From Mesorhizobium sp. B2-1-1 (GTDB lineage Bacteria; Pseudomonadota; Alphaproteobacteria; Rhizobiales; Rhizobiaceae), in assembly GCF_006442975.2 (NCBI RefSeq), contig NZ_CP083954.1:1681501-1745500 (forward strand): a stretch of DNA of 64,000 bases, read 5' to 3'. Both the position numbers and the translations under genes were made by a program. Shown piece by piece: positions 17,589 to 25,821 of this stretch. Under the pieces are notes generated by a model, which was not told the origin of the DNA, did not search any database, and was given only the letters and a program-made list of their open reading frames with translations. Positions within the stretch are counted from its first letter, which is position 1. Every line of letters starts with the position of its first letter.

Positions 17589-19103
17589 GTGGGTTTCTTC
17601 AGCTTTTTCGCGCCCACGCGTAGAAGTGAAGACCAGATCAGGATTCCGTTCGTATCCATGCCGCAGCCCGCCCCCAAGCTCAATGCCTTCCCCGTCTTCG
17701 TACGGGTCGAGGACGAAGCCGTAACGATCGTCGGCGGCGGCGACGAAGCGTTGGCCAAGGCACGATTGCTTGGGCAGTCCAGCGCTACGCTACGCATCGT
17801 CGCGGAGAGCGCCTCACCGGACATGCTCGGCTTCATCGCGCAGAGCGGCGCCACCCACATCGCGGCCTATGAGGCGAGCCGGCTGGAAGGCTCGGTGATG
17901 GTGTTCGCTGCCAGCGGCGATGAGGCGCTCGACCGGCGCGTTGTCCAGGATGCGCGCCGGCTCGGCATCCCCGTCAATGCGGTGGACCGGCCGGAGCTTT
18001 GCGATTTTTTCACCCCGGCGCTGGTCAATCGCGCACCGGTCGCGATCGCCATCGGCACGGAAGGCGCTGGGCCGGTGCTGGCGCAGATGCTGCGTGCCCG
18101 CATCGACCGCATGCTGTCGCCCTCGTTGGGCAGGTTGGCGGCTCTCGCCGCGTCCTTCCGGGCCGCCGCTGAAAGCCTGCCCAGGGGCAATTCGCGCCGC
18201 CGGTTCTGGAGCGAGTTCTTCGGCGGTGCGCCGGCGCGCGCCGTCGAAGCTGGCAAGCTTTCGCAGGCGCATGACGCAGCCGCCGATCTTCTGCGTTCGG
18301 CTGCATCCGCTTCAGGCCATATCGCCCTGGTTGGCGCGGGCCCCGGTGCCGAGGATCTTTTGACGCTGCGTGCGCATCGCCTGCTGATGGAGGCCGATGT
18401 CATCGTCCACGACGCGCTGGTGCCGGAGGCTGTCGTCGCCATGGGCCGACGCGACGCCGAGCGGCTGGCGGTCGGCAAACGCAAGGGCTGTCACACCAAG
18501 AGCCAGGCCGAGATCAATGCGCTGCTGGTCGAGCTTGGCCGCGAAGGCAAGCGTGTGGTGCGGCTGAAGTCGGGCGATCCCCTGGTGTTCGGCCGGGCCG
18601 GCGAGGAGATGGCGGCGCTGCGTGATGCCGGCATCGCCTATGAGGTGGTTCCGGGCGTTACCGCTGCTTTCGCTGCCGCCGCCGATTTCGAATTGCCGCT
18701 GACGCTGCGTGGGGTTTCCTCCTCGATGGTGTTCACCACCGGTCATGATCTCAAGGGCAATTCGCTGCCCGACTGGGCCAAGCTTGCCATTTCGGGTGCC
18801 ACCGTTGCTGTCTATATGGGCCGCTCGGTGGCCGCGGAGGTTGCCGGCCGGCTGATCGAGGCCGGGCTTTCGCCCGATACGGCGGTAGCCGTGGTCGAGA
18901 ATGCCAGCCTCGGCAATCGCCGCCGTTTCCACGGCACGCTTGCCGACCTGCCGTCGTTGGAAGCGCGCGCCGATCTCTCAGGTCCGGTCATGACCATCAT
19001 CGGCGATGCGGTCGCCGGCGCCAATTTCGAACGGTCCGAACCGCTCGCCGCACACAGGCATGAAGGTGCGCCCATAGCTGCCACCGAGGGAGTTCAGCAA
19101 TGA
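17589..19103 (+). CDS. cysG: Siroheme synthase (dehydrogenase/ferrochelatase plus uroporphyrinogen-III methyltransferase)
   Basis: A 504-residue fusion that makes siroheme, the cofactor of the sulfite reductase encoded downstream. The N-terminal CysG-B module (about 35-235) has the NAD motif TIVGGGDEALAKA. The C-terminal SUMT module (about 245-490) has GAGPGAEDLLTLRAHRLL, the SGDPLVFGRAGEE motif and YEVVPGVTAA. The GTG start at 17589 has GGAAGG about ten bases upstream; an ATG at 17658 is the alternative and has a poorer SD. The stop overlaps the next start (ATGA at 19100-19103), so translation is probably coupled. Confidence 0.92.
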   Translation: MGFFSFFAPTRRSEDQIRIPFVSMPQPAPKLNAFPVFVRVEDEAVTIVGGGDEALAKARLLGQSSATLRIVAESASPDMLGFIAQSGATHIAAYEASRLEGSVMVFAASGDEALDRRVVQDARRLGIPVNAVDRPELCDFFTPALVNRAPVAIAIGTEGAGPVLAQMLRARIDRMLSPSLGRLAALAASFRAAAESLPRGNSRRRFWSEFFGGAPARAVEAGKLSQAHDAAADLLRSAASASGHIALVGAGPGAEDLLTLRAHRLLMEADVIVHDALVPEAVVAMGRRDAERLAVGKRKGCHTKSQAEINALLVELGREGKRVVRLKSGDPLVFGRAGEEMAALRDAGIAYEVVPGVTAAFAAAADFELPLTLRGVSSSMVFTTGHDLKGNSLPDWAKLAISGATVAVYMGRSVAAEVAGRLIEAGLSPDTAVAVVENASLGNRRRFHGTLADLPSLEARADLSGPVMTIIGDAVAGANFERSEPLAAHRHEGAPIAATEGVQQ

Positions 19104-19393
19104 AGATACTGACCGCCAACCGGCTCGCCGACGGCATCGCCGTCTGGTACGCAGACGGCGGCTGGGCCGAGAGGGCGGACCATGCCGACCTCGCCCATGA
19201 CAAGGCGGCCGAGGATCGCCTGGAAGCGATCGGTGCCAAGGCCCACGCCGACAACGAAGTCCTCGACGTCAACCTCATCGATGCCGAAATCGTGAACGGC
19301 GTTGTCGAGCCGGTGCGGTTGCGCGAGAAGATCCGCGCCGCGGGCCCGACCATTCGCAACGATCTTGGCAAGCAGGCCTCCCGGGCGGCGTAA
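19100..19393 (+). CDS. DUF2849 domain protein of the sulfite-reductase operon
   Basis: A 97-residue protein opening MKILTANRLADGIAVWY, with a GGWAERADHADLAHDKAAED segment near 25-45. It overlaps cysG by 4 bases and precedes cysI by 48. The family is nearly always found in this position in alphaproteobacterial sulfate-assimilation operons. Its biochemical role is not established; an accessory function in assembly or electron transfer to sulfite reductase is only a guess. Confidence 0.82.
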   Translation: MKILTANRLADGIAVWYADGGWAERADHADLAHDKAAEDRLEAIGAKAHADNEVLDVNLIDAEIVNGVVEPVRLREKIRAAGPTIRNDLGKQASRAA

Positions 19394-19441
19394 GCCCAGA
19401 CCAGAAGTGAACACGGGCGGACGCGCCCTGAAAGACGAAGC

Positions 19442-21112
19442 ATGTACCGCTACGATGAGTTCGATCACGATTTTGTCCAGGCCCGCGTCGCCGAGTTCAG
19501 CGACCAGGTCCAGCGCCGGCTCGCCGGCGAGATCACCGAGGACCAGTTCCGGCCGCTCAGGCTGATGAACGGCGTCTACCTGCAATTGCACGCCTATATG
19601 CTGCGCATCGCGGTGCCCTATGGCACGCTGAACAGCAAGCAGTTGCGCATGCTCGGCCACATCGCGCGCAAATACGACAAGGGCTACGGCCATTTCACCA
19701 CGCGCCAGAACATCCAGTTCCACTGGCCGGCGCTGTCCGACATTCCTGCGATCCTGGCCGATCTGGCAAGTGTCGAGATGCACGCCATCCAGACCAGCGG
19801 CAATTGTATCCGCAACGTCACCGCGGACCATTTCGCGGGTGCGGCGGCCGACGAGGTCGCCGATCCGCGTCCCTATGCGGAAATCCTGCGCCAGTGGTCA
19901 TCTGTTCATCCGGAGTTTTCCTACCTGCCGCGCAAGTTCAAGATCGCGGTAACCGGCGCGGAGCGCGACCGCGCCGCCATCCAGACCCACGACATCGGCC
20001 TGCACCTGAAGAAGAACGCGGCCGGCGAGCTCGGCTTCGCCGTCTATGTCGGCGGCGGCCAGGGGCGCACGCCGATGGTCGCCAGGAAGATCCGCGATTT
20101 CCTGCCGGAAGCCGACCTTTTGTCCTACTGCACGGCGATCCTGCGCGTTTACAACCTGCATGGCCGCCGCGACAATAAGTTCAAGGCGCGCATCAAGATC
20201 CTGGTCCACGAGACCGGCGTCGAGGAGATCACGCGCCAGGTCGAGGCGGAATGGCTGCAATTGAAGGACGCCGAGTTGAAGCTGCCGGAAGCAGACATCC
20301 GCGCCATCGACGCCTATTTCGCGCCACCAGCGCTGACCGCGCGGCCGGACGGCGACGAGGCTGTAAAGCTGGCACGCCTCGATTCCAAGGGCTTCTCGGA
20401 TTGGCTCGACCAGAACGTGGTGACGCATCGCCACCCCGACTATGCGGCGGTGACCATCTCGCTGAAGGGTATCGGCGAAGTGCCGGGCGATGCGACCGAC
20501 AGCCAGATGGAAGCGATTGCCGATATCGCCGAGAAGTATGGATACGACGAGTTGCGCGTCAGCCACGAGCAGAACCTGATCCTGCCGCATGTGGCGCGCG
20601 CCGACCTGAAGGCGGTCTATGACGCGCTGGTCGATATCGGCCTGGCGACCGCCAATTCGAACCTGATATCGGACATCATCTCGTGCCCGGGCCTCGACTA
20701 TTGCGCGCTGGCCACAGCGCGTTCGATCCCGATCGCGCAGGAGATCTCGCGTCGCTTCGCCTCGCTGGAGCGGCAGCGCGAGATCGGCGAGTTGAAGCTG
20801 AAGATCTCCGGCTGCATCAATGCCTGCGGCCATCACCATGTCGGACATATCGGCATTCTCGGAGTCGAAAAGAAAGGCACCGAGCTGTACCAGGTGACGC
20901 TTGGCGGTTCGGCCGACGAGAACACTTCGGTGGGCGAGATCATCGGCCGCGGCTTCTCGTCGGAAGAGATCACCGACGCCATCGAGCAGATCGTCGAGAC
21001 CTATCTCGGCCTTCGGCTCAACTCACAAGAGAAATTCATCGACGCCTACCGCCGTGTCGGTCCCGCGCCGTTCAAGGAGGCGCTCTATGCTGGCGAAGCC
21101 AAGGCCGCTTGA
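19442..21112 (+). CDS. cysI: Nitrite/sulfite reductase hemoprotein, assimilatory sulfite reductase
   Basis: A 556-residue siroheme/4Fe-4S enzyme built from two ferredoxin-like/hemoprotein repeats. The coupled cluster-siroheme site is visible as C-x5-C (CPGLDYC) and C-x3-C (GCINACGHHH), about residues 420-470. The N-terminal half contains GHFTTRQNIQFHW, a substrate/siroheme-binding segment. Genomic context (cysG, cysH) indicates sulfite rather than nitrite as the substrate. The electron donor is presumably ferredoxin or a flavoprotein encoded elsewhere, since no CysJ is present. Confidence 0.93.
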   Translation: MYRYDEFDHDFVQARVAEFSDQVQRRLAGEITEDQFRPLRLMNGVYLQLHAYMLRIAVPYGTLNSKQLRMLGHIARKYDKGYGHFTTRQNIQFHWPALSDIPAILADLASVEMHAIQTSGNCIRNVTADHFAGAAADEVADPRPYAEILRQWSSVHPEFSYLPRKFKIAVTGAERDRAAIQTHDIGLHLKKNAAGELGFAVYVGGGQGRTPMVARKIRDFLPEADLLSYCTAILRVYNLHGRRDNKFKARIKILVHETGVEEITRQVEAEWLQLKDAELKLPEADIRAIDAYFAPPALTARPDGDEAVKLARLDSKGFSDWLDQNVVTHRHPDYAAVTISLKGIGEVPGDATDSQMEAIADIAEKYGYDELRVSHEQNLILPHVARADLKAVYDALVDIGLATANSNLISDIISCPGLDYCALATARSIPIAQEISRRFASLERQREIGELKLKISGCINACGHHHVGHIGILGVEKKGTELYQVTLGGSADENTSVGEIIGRGFSSEEITDAIEQIVETYLGLRLNSQEKFIDAYRRVGPAPFKEALYAGEAKAA

Positions 21113-21851
21113 CCCTATCGTCGACGCCGATGACGGCATCGCCGCCAAAGCGGCGGGGTTTGACGCGCTTTACGGCCACCTGAATCCGCTCGACATCATC
21201 GAACGCGCGGCAGGCGACCTGTTTCACGATGAGATTGCCGCGGTGTCTTCCTTCGGTGCCGATTCGGCCGTGCTACTGCACATGATTTCCGAAGTCGATC
21301 GCTCGCTGCCGGTCATCTTTCTCGATACTGGCAAGCATTTCGAGGAGACGCTCGGCTATCGCGACGCCCTGGTCGCCGATTTCGGGTTGACCAACATCCA
21401 GGTGATCAAGCCCGACGAGGCAGCACTCGAGCGGATCGATCCGACCGGCAATCTGCACCAGACCAACACCGACGCCTGCTGCGACGTGCGCAAGGTCGAG
21501 CCGCTGGCACGGGGCGTGGCGCCTTTCCGCGCCTGGTTCACCGGCCGCAAACGCTTCCAGGCCTCGACGCGCGCAGCACTTCCGGTGTTCGAGGCGGTCG
21601 GCCCACGTATCCGCATCAATCCGCTGGCGCACTGGACGACGTCGGACCAGGCGGACTACATGCGCGCGCATGCACTGCGGGAAAATCCGCTGGTCGCCTA
21701 TGGCTATCTGTCGATCGGCTGCTTCCCGTGCACCCAGCCGGTGCAGCCGGGCGAGGACGCGCGCAGCGGCCGCTGGGCCGGCCATGCCAAGACCGAGTGC
21801 GGCATTCACCTGTCGGGACTGGAGAAGTCGCTGACCGACGCATCGTTATAG
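21087..21851 (+). CDS. cysH: Adenylyl-sulfate (APS) reductase
   Basis: A 254-residue PAPS/APS reductase. The PP-loop SSFGADSAVLL lies near 54-64. Cys pairs C131/C132 and C212/C215 (CFPC) are the 4Fe-4S ligands found in APS-using enzymes, and C238 in ECGIHL is the catalytic Cys. The cluster-bearing form implies APS as substrate, so no APS kinase step is needed. The ATG at 21087 lies inside the end of cysI (26-base overlap), with AAGGAGG a few bases upstream. Confidence 0.92.
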   Translation: MLAKPRPLDPIVDADDGIAAKAAGFDALYGHLNPLDIIERAAGDLFHDEIAAVSSFGADSAVLLHMISEVDRSLPVIFLDTGKHFEETLGYRDALVADFGLTNIQVIKPDEAALERIDPTGNLHQTNTDACCDVRKVEPLARGVAPFRAWFTGRKRFQASTRAALPVFEAVGPRIRINPLAHWTTSDQADYMRAHALRENPLVAYGYLSIGCFPCTQPVQPGEDARSGRWAGHAKTECGIHLSGLEKSLTDASL

Positions 21852-21981
21852 GGTATGCTGATATTCAGGTGAGGCCGGCCTGCAAACGGCGGCTTCGGGG
21901 GCTCACGTACTACAAGTACGCTCCGCTCCGGCTCTCGGAAGCTACCGTTTTCGACTCGGGCCTGCTTGAATCTCCACACCC
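21851..21981. repeat. Intergenic element of about 130 bp with imperfect inverted ends
   Basis: The left end begins GGTATGCTGATATTCAGGTG and runs into GAGGCCGGCC. The right end, read on the other strand, is GGGTGTGGAGATTCAAGCAG followed by GCCC. The ends are related inverted repeats. Inside is a small hairpin CGTACT-ACA-AGTACG (21906-21920). The left end recurs at 2574-2601. No transposase is present, so this may be a MITE-like or RIME-like dispersed sequence. It separates cysH from the DUF934 gene. Confidence 0.55.
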
Positions 21982-22012
21982 CCTTGAGCTCTTTGAATTT
22001 TAGGAAATTTCG

Positions 22013-22546
22013 ATGACTGAACCGACGATACCGGAGACCCGCCTCTGGACCCCGACGGGTTTTCGGGAGGATGAGTGGGCTCATGCCGAAGGCGCGGAAG
22101 CGCTGTCCGGCAATGGCCGCTTCATCCTGCCGCTGCAGGCGTTTCTCGATCTCGATCCGGAGGTGCGCCGGTCGGCCAAGGAAAGGATCGGTGTCGTGCT
22201 GCAACCCGGCGATCAGCTCGAAAGGATTGCTGGCCTGCTCGACCAACTGTCGCTGGTGGCGCTGGCTTTTCCGTCGTTCAGCGATGGCCGCTCCTTCTCA
22301 AAGGGCGAATTGCTGCGCAGCCGACATCATTTCGAAGGTGCCGTGCGCGCCACCGGCCAGGTGCTGGTCGACCAACTGCCGCATATGCTGCGGCTCGGTT
22401 TCGATGAATTCGAAATCTCCAATCCCGTGCTCTTGAAGCGGCTGGACGAAGGCCGCACCGGCGGATTGGGACTCTACTACCAGCCTGCCGCCGTGCCGAA
22501 GCCCAAGGGACCAAAATACTCCTGGCGTCGGCTGCGTGCCGGCTGA
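22013..22546 (+). CDS. DUF934 domain protein of the sulfate-assimilation cluster
   Basis: A 177-residue protein with a Pro-rich opening and a central SFSDGRSFSKGELLR segment (near 85-98). A C-terminal tail has LKRLDEGRTGGLGLYYQPA. It is the usual last gene of cysG-DUF2849-cysI-cysH clusters. The function is not established; homologues are annotated as oxidoreductase-associated. No membrane segment or signal peptide is present. The intergenic repeat upstream may affect coupling to cysH. Confidence 0.82.
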   Translation: MTEPTIPETRLWTPTGFREDEWAHAEGAEALSGNGRFILPLQAFLDLDPEVRRSAKERIGVVLQPGDQLERIAGLLDQLSLVALAFPSFSDGRSFSKGELLRSRHHFEGAVRATGQVLVDQLPHMLRLGFDEFEISNPVLLKRLDEGRTGGLGLYYQPAAVPKPKGPKYSWRRLRAG

Positions 22547-22653
22547 CGTCACGACACTTCCAGCGACAGGTTTGCGGCCGCCTGTCCTCTCCCGTCACGA
22601 CGACAGGAGGTGCCGCCGGCGGATCGGGGACAGCAGAGCCAGGCAGAAGATGG

Positions 22654-23679
22654 CTACGCCGCCATCCGTGCCTGGCGAAACGACACCAGCTTGCCGCTGT
22701 TTTCATCCCACAGCGCCAGCTTGACGCAGCGCAGGCTCTCAAGAAGGGTGATGCGGCCTATGCCGCGCAGTTCCGGATAATCGCGCAGCACTTCCTGCAG
22801 GCGGTAGCCTGGCACCTTCGCGGAGAGGTGATGGACATGATGGACACCGATGTTGCCGGTGAACCAGTTCAGCACCGGCGGCAGGTCATAATAGGAGGAT
22901 CCGTGCAAGGCGGCACGCTGGAACTCCCACTCATCGTCCTTCGCCCATTCGGTCTCCTCGAACTGGTGCTGGACATAGAACAGCCAGATGCCGGCGGATC
23001 CGGCAAGGATGACGATCGGCAGGTGGACGACCAGAAAAGCGCCAATACCGACGAACCATATCAGGATCGACGCTGCCAGAACGATGGCGAGGTTGGTGGC
23101 CATCGAGGATACCCAGGGCTTCAGGCCACCGCGCATCATCCCGACCGGCAGCCTTTGCTCGAAGATGAAGAGCCATATCGGCCCCAGTCCGAACATGACC
23201 AGGGGATGGCGATAGAGACGATAGGCGAGGCGACCTCTCCAGGACATCCGCCGGTACTCCGCGACCGTCAACGTCTTGATATCGCCAACGCCGCGCTCGT
23301 CGAGATTACCCGCGCTGGCATGATGGGTGGCATGAGCACTCCGCCAGCAATCATAAGGCGTCAGCGTAAGCACGCCCAGGACGCGGCCTATCCAGTCATC
23401 GGCGGTGCGGTTGGCGAAGAAAGATCCGTGCCCGCAATCGTGCTGGATCATGAAAATCCGCACCAGGAAGCCCGCCGCCGGCAAGATCAGCACCAGCCCC
23501 CACCAATGGCCATAGGCAAAGGCGATCGAGGACAGCGCCCAGAGTGCTGCGAAAGGGATCAGGGTGATCGCCAGTTCGACGGCGCTGCGCCGCCTGTCCG
23601 GCTTCTTGTAGCGCGCCAGGATCTTCAACCAGGCGCGCTTACTATTGGCGGCAGTCTCAGGGGAAATCATGTTCATCAT
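22654..23679 (-). CDS. Membrane fatty acid desaturase
   Basis: A 341-residue di-iron desaturase with four or more membrane helices. The three His boxes are present: HDCGH (80-84), HATHH (116-120) and HHVHH (about 281-285). The pattern is close to acyl-lipid omega-3/omega-6 type desaturases (DesA-like) that introduce double bonds into membrane lipid acyl chains. Three possible Met starts cluster at the N terminus (23679, 23676, 23670). A palindrome about 46 bases upstream may be a repressor site. It is transcribed away from the grpE region. Confidence 0.88.
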   Translation of the reverse strand: MMNMISPETAANSKRAWLKILARYKKPDRRRSAVELAITLIPFAALWALSSIAFAYGHWWGLVLILPAAGFLVRIFMIQHDCGHGSFFANRTADDWIGRVLGVLTLTPYDCWRSAHATHHASAGNLDERGVGDIKTLTVAEYRRMSWRGRLAYRLYRHPLVMFGLGPIWLFIFEQRLPVGMMRGGLKPWVSSMATNLAIVLAASILIWFVGIGAFLVVHLPIVILAGSAGIWLFYVQHQFEETEWAKDDEWEFQRAALHGSSYYDLPPVLNWFTGNIGVHHVHHLSAKVPGYRLQEVLRDYPELRGIGRITLLESLRCVKLALWDENSGKLVSFRQARMAA

Positions 23680-23724
23680 GAAGCATAGGCGGAGGGCCCG
23701 GCTCCCGCAAGGCTAATCACGAGA

Positions 23725-23741
23725 AATTACCGCGCGTAATT
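23725..23741. promoter_or_regulatory. Palindrome AATTAC-CGCGC-GTAATT upstream of the desaturase
   Basis: The 6-base arms at 23725-23730 and 23736-23741 are perfect inverted copies and lie about 46 bases before the desaturase start (read on the minus strand). Desaturase genes in other proteobacteria are often controlled by TetR-type repressors on such palindromes; that link is inference. Confidence 0.4.
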
Positions 23742-23840
23742 GTCGCGATGGGGCGCGGGATCCTCGATCCAGGCCGCGACTTCAGGTTCTGTTCTAACCC
23801 TTGCAACTCTGCCAACCCGGATCGCATCCGGTCACATGCA

Positions 23841-24041
23841 TCAATGGCGCGCGCCGCCAGCCATGCTGTTTTCCAGGCCGTCGAGACGTTCGAGCTGGTC
23901 CCGGAAGCGGTCGGGAATGTCTTTCTCGGCGCGAAAGGCCGGCAGCGCATGCAGAAAGCGTCTCACCGCCGCCGTGCCTAGTTGGCGCCGGATTTCGGCG
24001 GCGATCCGATCTTTCTTTTCGCCCTTGTCGCGGGGTGTCAT
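23841..24041 (-). CDS. Small NepR-like protein, 66 aa
   Basis: The product begins MTPRDKGEKKDRIAAEIRRQ. Its C-terminal part contains DIPDRFRDQLERLDG, close to the conserved helix of NepR anti-sigma factors (pattern PDRFxDLLxxLD). The ATG at 24041 has AGGA about ten bases upstream. Against the NepR reading, about a dozen extra residues lie between the two helices, and no phyR, ecfG or histidine kinase gene of the general stress response is adjacent. It may be a paralogue or an unrelated small protein. Its gene sits between the desaturase and grpE. Confidence 0.5.
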   Translation of the reverse strand: MTPRDKGEKKDRIAAEIRRQLGTAAVRRFLHALPAFRAEKDIPDRFRDQLERLDGLENSMAGGARH

Positions 24042-24209
24042 TTCAAAAATCCTGTGTCGGTTCGAAAATCCTCCAGCCAGCAAATGGTTCCCCGATCGCG
24101 CCGCCGGGGCAAGCAAAGGTGGAAGCTATGGTAAAGTTTGAATTAAAATCGAAGCATCGCACTGATCGCCATTCGGTTTGAACGGCTGGGCGCGTGCCTT
24201 CGCTTACCC

Positions 24210-24238
24210 CTTGATTTTTGCCCACCAAACCTCGATAT
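24210..24238 (+). promoter_or_regulatory. RpoH (sigma32)-type promoter for grpE
   Basis: CTTGAT (24210-24215), exactly 17 bases, then CGATAT (24233-24238). This compares well with the rhizobial RpoH pattern CTTGAA-N17-CCATAT. The start would be about 24245, giving a leader of about 36 bases to grpE. No CIRCE (HrcA) repeat is seen upstream. Confidence 0.55.
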
Positions 24239-24280
24239 CGGGCTCAAAATCCACACTATTCGAGATGATGGGAAACGGCG

Positions 24281-24916
24281 ATGAGCGACCAGGCAAAAGA
24301 CGAACGCGCGCCCGACGAAATTGAGGCGACCGAAGCCAATGCCGAGCGCACGGAAGGTGGCGTCGATGGCGATTATGAAGCGGTTGTGCGGCTCCTGAAG
24401 GAGAATGAAGAGCTGAAGGACAGGGCGCTTCGCGTTGCGGCCGAGATGGAGAACCTGCGTCGCCGCACCGCGCGCGACGTGCATGACGCGCGTACCTATG
24501 CGGTCGCGAACTTCGCCCGCGACATGCTGTCGGTTTCGGACAATCTGCGCCGCGCGCTGGACGCTATTCCCGCCGAGGCCAAGGCGTCCGGCGATGCGGG
24601 TTTCAAGGCGCTGATCGACGGCGTCGATCTCACCGAGCGTGCCATGCTGTCCGCACTGGAGCGGCACGGCGTCAAGAAGCTCGCGCCGGAAGGCGAGAAG
24701 TTCGATCCCAATTTCCACCAGGCCATGTTCGAAGTGCCCAATCCCGATGTGCCGGCCAACACGGTGGTGCAGGTCGTGCAGCCGGGCTATTCGATCGGGG
24801 AGCGGGTGCTGCGCCCGGCCATGGTCGGCGTTGCCAAGGGCGGCCCGAAAATCGCCGCCGGCGAAGCGCCGGTCGAGCCGGGGCCCGTCAACGAGCAGGC
24901 GGAGAAGGACGCGTAG
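24281..24916 (+). CDS. grpE: GrpE, nucleotide exchange factor of DnaK
   Basis: A 211-residue co-chaperone. It has an acidic N-terminal tail (1-45), a long coiled coil (about 46-100, containing [17 protein letters not shown]) and the C-terminal beta domain with the signature [12 protein letters not shown] ... [26 protein letters not shown] (about 143-190). It releases ADP from DnaK. hrcA, its frequent neighbour, is not present next to it here. Expression is probably heat-induced through the upstream RpoH-type promoter. Confidence 0.96.
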   Translation: MSDQAKDERAPDEIEATEANAERTEGGVDGDYEAVVRLLKENEELKDRALRVAAEMENLRRRTARDVHDARTYAVANFARDMLSVSDNLRRALDAIPAEAKASGDAGFKALIDGVDLTERAMLSALERHGVKKLAPEGEKFDPNFHQAMFEVPNPDVPANTVVQVVQPGYSIGERVLRPAMVGVAKGGPKIAAGEAPVEPGPVNEQAEKDA

Positions 24917-24920
24917 TTAG

Positions 24921-25061
24921 GGGAATAGGGAATAGGGAATAGGGCAAGGCAGTAAGGCAGTAAGGCAGTAAGGCAGTAAGGCAGTAAGGCAGTAAGGGGC
25001 GTATCAACAGTACGGCTTCGTGCTAAACATACTCCCCTACTCCCCTACTCCCTTACTTCCT
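24921..25061. repeat. Short-unit tandem repeat array with complementary arms (7-mers and 8-mers)
   Basis: The array starts four bases after the grpE stop. Three GGGAATA heptamers (24921-24941) are followed by six perfect AAGGCAGT octamers (24946-24993). After a 36-base centre come four octamers of the opposite sense: TACTCCCC twice, TACTCCCT and TACTTCCT (25030-25061). Read on the other strand these are AGTAGGGG-type units, 6 to 7 of 8 bases identical to AGTAAGGC. The right arm ends ten bases before the TTG start of the next gene. Confidence 0.85.
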
Positions 25062-25071
25062 GGTCCCGCCC

Positions 25072-25704
25072 TTGAACCCCATCGCGCTTCTCGATTATGC
25101 CGGCGTTGCGGTCTTCGCGGCGACAGGTGCGCTTGCCGCGTCGCGCAAGCAGCTCGACGTTATCGGCTTCCTTTTCCTGGCGTGCGTCACCGGCATCGGC
25201 GGCGGCACTCTTCGCGACGTCATCCTTAACCTGCCGGTTTTCTGGATCGCCAATTCCAGCTATGTGCTGATCTGCGCGGCGGTTGCGGTGCTGGTGTTTT
25301 TCAGCGCACACCGTGTCGAATCCCGCTGGAAGTGGCTGCTCTGGCTCGACGCCGTCGGGCTAGCCGCTTTTTCGGTGATGGGTGCGGCCAAAGGGTTGGC
25401 CATCACCGGTTCGCCGGTCGTTTCCGTCATCACCGGCGTGCTGACCGCCACATTCGGCGGCATCCTGCGCGACGTGCTGGCAGGGGAGCCTTCGGTGCTG
25501 CTGAGGCCGGAAATCTATGTCACGGCCGCCCTGGTTGGCGCGTCAATCTTCACATTGGGCGATGTCGCCGGACTGCCGCAGATCGTCTCAGGCTTGGCCG
25601 GTTTCGCCGCGGCATTCGCCGTGCGCGGCGGCGCGCTCAAATTCGGCTGGTCGTTTGCGTCTTACAAGAGCCGGCCCGGCAGGCGGCCGGAGGATATTTC
25701 GTGA
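25072..25704 (+). CDS. Trimeric intracellular cation (TRIC) channel family protein, YicG-like
   Basis: A 210-residue protein with seven membrane segments formed from two UPF0126 repeats plus a final helix. The Gly-rich motifs GIGGGTLRDVIL (about 42-53) and FGGILRDVLAGE (about 128-140) are the family hallmarks. Prokaryotic TRIC homologues are K+-permeable trimers. The start appears to be a TTG at 25072, with no recognisable SD because the octamer array lies directly upstream; this is unusual. The gene is bracketed on both sides by repeat arrays. Confidence 0.85.
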   Translation: MNPIALLDYAGVAVFAATGALAASRKQLDVIGFLFLACVTGIGGGTLRDVILNLPVFWIANSSYVLICAAVAVLVFFSAHRVESRWKWLLWLDAVGLAAFSVMGAAKGLAITGSPVVSVITGVLTATFGGILRDVLAGEPSVLLRPEIYVTAALVGASIFTLGDVAGLPQIVSGLAGFAAAFAVRGGALKFGWSFASYKSRPGRRPEDIS

Positions 25705-25720
25705 GAGAAGGGATTAGGGG

Positions 25721-25819
25721 TTAGTGATTAGTGATTAGTGAGTAGTGAGTAGTGAGTAGTGATTAGGGTTAATCAGTAGGTGTAAATTATGATGTCTTCA
25801 CTACTGACTACTGACTACT
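25721..25819. repeat. Heptamer repeat array forming an imperfect 21-bp palindrome between convergent genes
   Basis: Three TTAGTGA and three GTAGTGA units run from 25721 to 25762. On the far side, CACTACT and two GACTACT units occupy 25799-25819. The segment 25741-25761 (three AGTAGTG) pairs with 25799-25819 at 19 of 21 positions, leaving a 37-base loop. The array fills the gap between the convergent TRIC gene and olsB and could serve as a bidirectional terminator. Confidence 0.8.
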
Positions 25820-25821
25820 GC

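Noticed and set aside
21851..22012. A transposon or insertion sequence after cysH
   Set aside because: No transposase and no clear target duplication; treated as a small repeat element only.
24946..24993. CRISPR-like direct repeats
   Set aside because: The units are 8 bases and contiguous, with no spacers.
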